Shown piece after piece: positions 57,695 to 64,000 of a stretch of 64,000 bases of DNA. Source of the DNA: Episyrphus balteatus (Eukaryota; Arthropoda; Insecta; Diptera; Syrphidae); assembly GCF_945859705.1 (NCBI RefSeq), contig NC_079134.1, forward strand, positions 161,421,718 to 161,485,717, in the 5' to 3' direction. A model generated the notes under the pieces. That model did no database searches. It was not told the DNA's origin and was given only the letters and a program-made list of their open reading frames with translations. The translations under genes were made by a program, and so were the position numbers. How positions within the stretch are numbered: the first letter of the stretch is position 1; each line of letters begins with the position of its first letter.

Positions 57695-59744
57695 TATTTG
57701 TCGTAATTCTTCAGGGACACCTAGTCACTAGTTACCCCAACGCAAGTAAATAGGTAATATGGTCGTTTTATTAAATGATTGGTAAATGATCTTGAGTGCC
57801 TCCGCATGGTTCCTAAAACCTATAGAGTATTTCGTGTCTCAATCGGAGAAGTTATGGCATGAATTTTCTCGAAAATAATAATTCAGGAAACGAGTTAGTT
57901 CGGTCAATTTTCTGAAAATTACATTGGGTTTTCGGAAGAATCGAGCATTAGACCGCATTTGGTGGACAGTATTATTCGATAATGGATGGTACGATCCTGA
58001 ACTGATACCGATTGGATCGAAATAATTACTATTTCATTCAAGATAAACAATTTCAATATAACGAAATTTGTAAAACAATTTAATTTTTCTCTCTGTGATA
58101 TTTTTTTTACAACAGAGAATTCTATTTTCAGGAGTTTTCAGGAACACAAGTTTATTATTTTAATCTTATTTTTTCATGAAAACAGGGTTATACAGAATCA
58201 ATATAGGTATAGAGATAATAATAGGTTCAGAATGAAAATGTGCCTTAATATTGAATTCCTAGTCCATATTTGATAGGCATTTCGAGTCAGACATTTTTAT
58301 AGATGAAAATAATAATTTTTAAACCCTTTGACCTTTATCAATTTCTGGTCAATCCGATAACAAACAAACAAAAAGAAAAAAAAACACCAATCGACCTTCA
58401 TAATCCCTTTAAAATAAAAAAAATATTACATTTGTCTATAAACGAACTTGACATCACACGTGCCCCGGCCCGCCTCAAGGGCCAACTCATAAACCACTTT
58501 ATGTGAGATGCTATCTCTCCCTAATATCGTACCCTTATTTTCTATAGCTTAAACCTGCTTCCGAGCTATTAAGGACAAATCTCCTGAACACAGCTATAAA
58601 TATCCAATCACTACACCAACAAACATCATCTATTTCTCTAGGTATTCCAAGGAATAACTTTTTCATCTGAGATACTTTTTTATTCTTTCTTTTCTCGCCA
58701 TATATAGTATATTCACTGGATAAACACACACATTTTTGCTTTCGCATGACATAAGTTATCCTTCGCAAATTCCCAAACCTGAGCTTTTCAAAGGCTCCTT
58801 CTCCTTTCTCATACCTTTAACATTCGGGCACGTGCTTCAGTTACACTCTTCATCTCTCTCTCTCTCTGGGTCTCCTCTAATGTTCTACTTTTTTTTCTCA
58901 TGATACAAGTATAGAAATATAGTCGATAAGTGTCTACACTCAAGCATCCTTGATGTTTCCCTAACATTACGTCATAAACATCGTATATCCTGACAGATTG
59001 CAGGTTGGGCAAAGAAACTGGAGAAAAAAAAAATAAAGTAGATTTTTCTCGTTGCGCCCCATCGATATGACAATTTATAAAAAAAAAAAAAAGAGAAGAT
59101 GGCTACAACAGAAAAAAAAGTACATATAGAACTTCCTTGTCGAGTTTTCGGGTTCGTGATCAAGATCCTTGCTGAGAATAAAAAATGTAAGCACATGAAG
59201 GTACTTTCCTATTTTTTTTTTTTTTTCTTAGGTTTTTTAATCAAAAAGATGACATCAAACGTTTTTCGTGCACTTTACCTCTCGTTTTTCCTTCTTTCCC
59301 CATAAACATCCATCAAAACAAAAAATACAAGACCAAAGAGCTCTGAATGTTGAAATATAAAAAAATTCTCTACTACTTGGTGAGCTCGTGATGTATGCAT
59401 ATTTTTTCTCTGTGAACATCAACAACAAAATATATGAAATTCCAGTTTGTGAAGATAAAAATGAGGAAAATCAAATCAGATGAAGGATTTCACCTTCACC
59501 TATCCTTCCCTAATAAACTTATTCATTCCCCACTACACCACACATACGTCATAATAATATTCAATATCCACACAGCAGAGTTGTTCCTCTTTAAAGAAGC
59601 AAATTTTATGATGTCCTTATTTTTCGTTTCACATCCGGAATAATATGATTTCATCTCTATTGGTATTTATGATTGAAACACAACACACACACGGATACAT
59701 GGACGGATTAGAACGATTTTGATGTTTTGTAATATAAACAGCCT
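57695..59744. other. non-coding; no gene recognised
   Basis: AT-rich, with a CT run near 58855-58868. Small frames (for example 58303-58506 and 59434-59643) have no recognised domains. Confidence 0.5.
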
Positions 59745-61200
59745 GAGACTTATCAAATTCAGCTGAAGTTTTACTAGATTCAGCAAAGTCTTGTACATTT
59801 TATCAGATTAAGCTGAGACTTATCCGATTCAGCTGGAATTTGCTGTTTAAGATTAAGCAGATTTTAGAAGAGATTTACTCAATTCAGGTTAAAATTTCCA
59901 GATACAGCTGCGATGTATCAGTTTTGTGTGAGGTTTTCCGGTTTCAGATAGAATTTTACAAGTTTTGCCTGATTTTTTCTTATGTTCAAATGGTCAGACT
60001 TTCAGCCAAGTTTTATGAGATTAAGCAAAGTTTAAGGTGGGATAAACCTGTTTCCGATCAGATTCAAATTCACCTGAGATTTATTACATTCAGCTGATAT
60101 CTGTCATATTCAGCTGAGATTTACCAGTTACACCTGAGATGAACCAGTGTTGTATAAGATTTAACAGATTCAGGTGATATAAAAAAAGTTTTGGAAAAGA
60201 TTTACTAGATTCAGCTGAAATGTTTCAGATTCAGCTGGTTTCTTTTGAGATACATATGTATTTTTACTTTCGGTAGAGGTATGCCAGTGCCAGCTAAGAT
60301 CAATCAGTTTAATCTCAGCTGCCTGCTGAAATTGAGCTTAAATTTACAAATTTTGAGGTTTTCCAGTTCCAATTCAGCTGTCAATAAAATTCAGCTAAAA
60401 TTGACCAGTTTCGACTTAGTTTTACCAGTTTCAACTGACACATTTACAAGATTCAGCTAAGAACTACCGACTTAGACTTTTTTTAATTTTCGGCCCAGAT
60501 CCATCAGTTTTATTTGGGATCTTTTACAATTATCATTTCAGTTGGAATGAACCAAATCTACCACATTCAGCTAAGTATTCTTAATTCAGCTGATAAATTT
60601 CAGTCACTGTCGAGGTTTAAAATTGTTAGCTACCGATATCATTTTAATTTGACTTAATTCAGCTAAGGTTTTCTAGTCTCAGCAGAGATCTACCAGTTTG
60701 AATTAGTATTAACCGGTATAAGCTCAAAATTACGCGATTTTGCTGAGGTTTGCTATAATCTAAGTTTTACTAGATTCAGCTAATATTTTCCAGTCTCTGT
60801 CGAGGTTTATAATTTTAAGAAACGGATATCGTTTAAATTTGACTCAATTCAGCTAAGGTTTTCTAGTCTCCGTAGAGATCATCTGATTGGGCTTACCAGT
60901 TTCAGTCGAAATTTGGGCGTTTGCTGAAGATTGCTTTATTCAGCTTAATTCAGCAGTGATTTTCCAGTCTTAGCTGAGATTTATAAATTTTAGCTAATTT
61001 ATTCATATTTCAGGTTAGGTTTTAAGAGTCTCTGCTGAAATTTGCCATTTTCTTAATTCAGCAGATGTTTTCCCAACTCGGCAAAGATATACTAGGGATT
61101 TATCAGTGTCATTTAATGAAGTTTAAGCGATTTTGCTGAATTTTCTTATATTCAGCTAGTTTTACCCAATTCAGCTGAAATTTTTCTGATATTTGAGAGT
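59745..61200 (+). repeat. degenerate CAGCTG-rich repeat
   Basis: About 1.45 kb in which GATTCAGCTGAGATTTACCA-like units of roughly 20-35 bases recur with heavy divergence. About a dozen exact CAGCTG palindromes remain, plus many CAGCTA, CACCTG and CAGGTG variants. Longer duplications exist: CCAGTCTCTGTCGAGGTTTA near 60790 echoes the text near 60601, each followed by TTGACT(T/C)AATTCAGCTAAGG. No protein is supported. Confidence 0.75.
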
Positions 61201-62940
61201 AGTTTAAGTTGCAATATACGAATTTCTAATAATACGATTCTAACAGATGAAGGCAGGATATCAAGTACAAAAACCTAAACTTAAACGAGCTCGAACGAAA
61301 AAAAAAATCATTTAAAAACTAATCTATGTCGTGTTTACATTTTTTCCAACAAGTCCTTCCCTGGGGACACATAACAACACAAATTTACTTACAAACACTC
61401 CTTCATACTGTGCCTGAGTATTGAGCTAATAAAAATGAAATTGAGTGAAGAAATATGCGTGCTAGCATTGTTATTAGGAATTGAATTGAATTAAAAAAAA
61501 GGACGAAAAAGAAAAATGATTGCCAGGAGATTTGCAATGATTCCCTTTGTCATCGTAATTTTTTTTTATTTTATTTTTTTTTTTTTATATTTTTATTTAC
61601 CATACACAAATCCCTTTCACAAAAAAAAAAAAAGAATGGAAACCCATTTTTAAGGATTCCTCGTCCTTTTATAGGATTTTTAGTTTAAAATACTTATTTT
61701 TTTTTTCTATTTATTTTTTTGTGACACAAGGACATGTGTGTGACTGTTTTTGGGATATTATTTTGGATGAGAGTGGGCGAACTACGACTATATGACGGAG
61801 GACGATTTCTTATATTTTTCTATTGCCCGGGGGAGGATATATTACGTATGTATGTGAATGTTATAAAAGTAGGTATACATTAAATGAACGTTATTGACTT
61901 GACCTTTTTTAGGGTGTGTTTTTGTGTCTCTCGGTATGTATGCTATGCTGCTTCTGCTGTTGGCATTTTATATGGAAATTTGCTAACCTCAAAATGTTCT
62001 CCCGAGGTTTGAATGCGGATTCTCTTCTTTTTGATATGATATTTTTTTTTTTTTGTTTTATTTGCGTTTTTCGTTTTTGAATTTATCTTTGTGGCTTATT
62101 TTTTTTCTTGTTCGTGACAAACTTAATGGTCTCAAAGAGATTTTGTTAAAGTGACACTAAGGATATTTTCCTTTCCGATTTTATAGGTTAGGGATGGATT
62201 GTATATGTTTTATATTCAACGAGAAATAAGTGTTTTGTTTCTACTTTTCATGAATGTTAATCGAGGTCGTCAGAAACAAAAAAAGTTATGGGTCTGTTAC
62301 ACAATATTGTACATAGTTGTTAGTGTTCTAATACGACAAAAATAATAGCACTATGGCAGAATTTTACTGTCGGGAGGTATTTGGCAATTAATGTTACTAA
62401 ATAGGGACTTTTAATTAAGTTCGTTAGGAAAGTTATAAGAAAGTAATTTCTCACTATGACCATGATTATAACTTTGCGTAACGCTAATTACCTATGTATT
62501 CTTTATTGAAGAAGAATATGAATGAAATATGGTTCTCTTGCTGAATTGCTGAATATAAGTCAGCAAAATAATAAATAATCCAAAAGTAGAAATGTTAAAC
62601 CACAGCTACTTGGCGCTTATTTCTTTGAAGGTTTGTTTTACGAGCAACTAGCGGTTATTAAAAAAAATTATGGATGGAGATGAAAAACTGATCCTTCTGC
62701 AGAAAGGTACTTCATTTGATCATTCATAATGATGAAAACATACGAAAAATGGAAATTTGTTTTTTTGTTTGTTTAACATTTCATCCTTAAAAAATTTTCC
62801 GTTGTTTGAATTTCATCAGGAAAAGTGAACATTTTTGGAAAAAAACATGGAAAGTTGTAAATAGAAAGCTATTTAATGTATACAACAAAATATCATATAA
62901 CCCGAATTTTGTTTGAATTGGTAGCAAATCACGATAATAT
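61201..62940. other. non-coding; no gene recognised
   Basis: Long T/A runs near 61560-61635 and 61698-61720. Nothing else supportable. Confidence 0.5.
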
Positions 62941-62949
62941 TGTCATCTA

Positions 62950-63460
62950 TATATCTTGGTAACGCAGTTGTTTTGTATTAAAAATATCATCAGCATCAGT
63001 TTCATCCACATCAAGAGGAATTTTTCAAAATATATCACATAGATACCTACTTATTTCATTTAAAGATTTGATGATATTTTTACATTGTGTGTCCCCAGCA
63101 AGGAATAAAATTTTAACAACCCTGCGTTACCATGTCAAAAATTCAAAGTAAATGTGGATTAATTTAATGTACCTCATTTAGTTCGACTTGTTGTAACTCT
63201 TTGAATGAATGGTATTCTTTAATTTGCTAGATAAATTAGACGCTTCAAATTCACGGAAAAATGGCGTGTTGGTCTACTGCGTTACCGCTAAGCTTTGTGA
63301 ACTAATTACCTATAGACGAAATGTGAATTAGTATTATTGTTTTTACGCTAATAGTTTTGTCAGTGACAACATTTTTGCTGTTCGGTTATCAATTAATTTA
63401 ATTTTTCCTGAATTGATACAATATAAATAAATACTTACGTTACCGCGTTACCATAAAGAA
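62950..63460. repeat. dispersed GCGTTACC motif
   Basis: GCGTTACC occurs near 63124, 63277 and 63448, as GGTAACGC near 62958, and as ACGTTACC near 63438. Spacings are about 150-170 bases. The flanks are not clearly alike, so an ancient tandem repeat is only a possibility. Confidence 0.35.
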
Positions 63461-63837
63461 TATATTGAAAAAGCAGTTATTTTAGATCTATTTTAAAGTT
63501 ATAAAATTAAAAATGCACATGTAATTTAATTGAATTTAGCTTATTGTAGAGTTAAACTATAAATATTATTCATTTATTACAACATGTGAGGTGGTTTTTG
63601 GTTTCCAGTCGAGGTTTAAGCTCGTCGGATTTCCAAGCTTCTTTTGAAGATAACGCCAAAACTTCAACGGTAAAGTTATATTGAATCTTGAAAACAGACC
63701 TTTATTTACTCAAATTAACAAAAACAACTCCTACAAACTAATCGTAATAATAAATTTACAAAATAAGGATTACTTAAAAAAAAATCGATCACTGTAGTCT
63801 CTTCAGGTGTTTTAGTCAGCTGAAAAAATAAATACCT

Positions 63838-63990
63838 TTATATTTGTTTATGGCCACTAGCAGCACGCAGAACGGCAGGCAATAGCTCCGGATGATCAGC
63901 AGGTTTTATTTTGGCCCCTGGTGACACTTCTTGTTTTGTTCGGTTTCGTCTAGCTGTCTTATGATACTTTTTGGTATGAGTGAATGTGAA
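63838..63990 (-). CDS. short open frame at window edge, origin unknown
   Basis: Minus-strand frame of 50 codons between a TGA (plus 63991-63993) and a TAA (63838-63840). It is basic at the start (KKYHKTARRNRTKQ), then EVSPGAKIKPADHPELLPAV and LRAASGHKQI. It lacks an ATG and its composition is more protein-like than the surroundings. Downstream on the minus strand an AATAAA-type signal (near 63700) is followed by sequence that could be an LTR. It may be the C-terminal end of a retrotransposon protein or a last exon. I do not recognise it. Confidence 0.25.
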   Translation of the reverse strand, partial: FTFTHTKKYHKTARRNRTKQEVSPGAKIKPADHPELLPAVLRAASGHKQI

Positions 63991-64000
63991 TCATAAGAGA

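Overview
This window looks like nuclear DNA of an insect, most likely a fly. It is AT-rich, the few coding remnants are animal transposons (piggyBac, pogo-like, hAT, Gypsy, Jockey-like LINE), GT-AG splice signals are present, and a tRNA-Ser-like sequence resembles the fly tRNA-Ser(GCU) as I remember it. I recognise no complete host gene. The window is made of tandem repeats, transposons nested in one another, and long AT-rich non-coding DNA.

Layout: 1-7591 is a large 11-bp satellite (unit GGGACATCTTC) that flips orientation at 754/755. 10012-12585 is a 5'-truncated LINE between two identical 85-bp copies of its target. 13391-14364 is a pogo-like non-autonomous element. 15025-15420 is a second LINE tail. 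15537-19798 is a piggyBac element with TTAA duplications, whose transposase is cut by a palindromic foldback at 17221-18173. 19803-28400 is non-coding with several degenerate repeats. 28476-29513 holds a TATA/initiator promoter and a GT-AG intron filled by a second 11-bp satellite (GGGACATGTCC/GGGACACGTCC), then a poly(A) signal. 30168-32046 (minus) is a Gypsy pol remnant whose reverse transcriptase ends abruptly in another block of that satellite (32047-32234). 39268-40175 is a decayed LINE containing an element with a tRNA-Ser-like core; a sister copy lies at 47385-47905. 43492-45549 is a TTAA-flanked inverted-repeat element, and 49562-50476 a second full foldback. 51216-57686 is a hAT-type element with a perfect 8-bp target duplication; it carries a third 11-bp satellite (AAACGCGTCCA type, 52548-55800) and a transposase fragment. 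59745-61200 is a degenerate repeat rich in CAGCTG. The right edge has a short open frame of unknown origin.

The most unusual pattern is that three satellites of different sequence share one design: an 11-bp period made of a quasi-palindromic decamer RRRC-NN-GYYY plus one spacer base. Each of the second and third families is tied to a mobile element or a transcription unit. Versions with CATG in the core (GGACATGTCC, GGACATGCTC, GGACATGTTC) also fit the published p53-family half-site RRRCWWGYYY. The very long open frames across these arrays follow from an 11-bp unit lacking stop codons; I do not treat them as genes.
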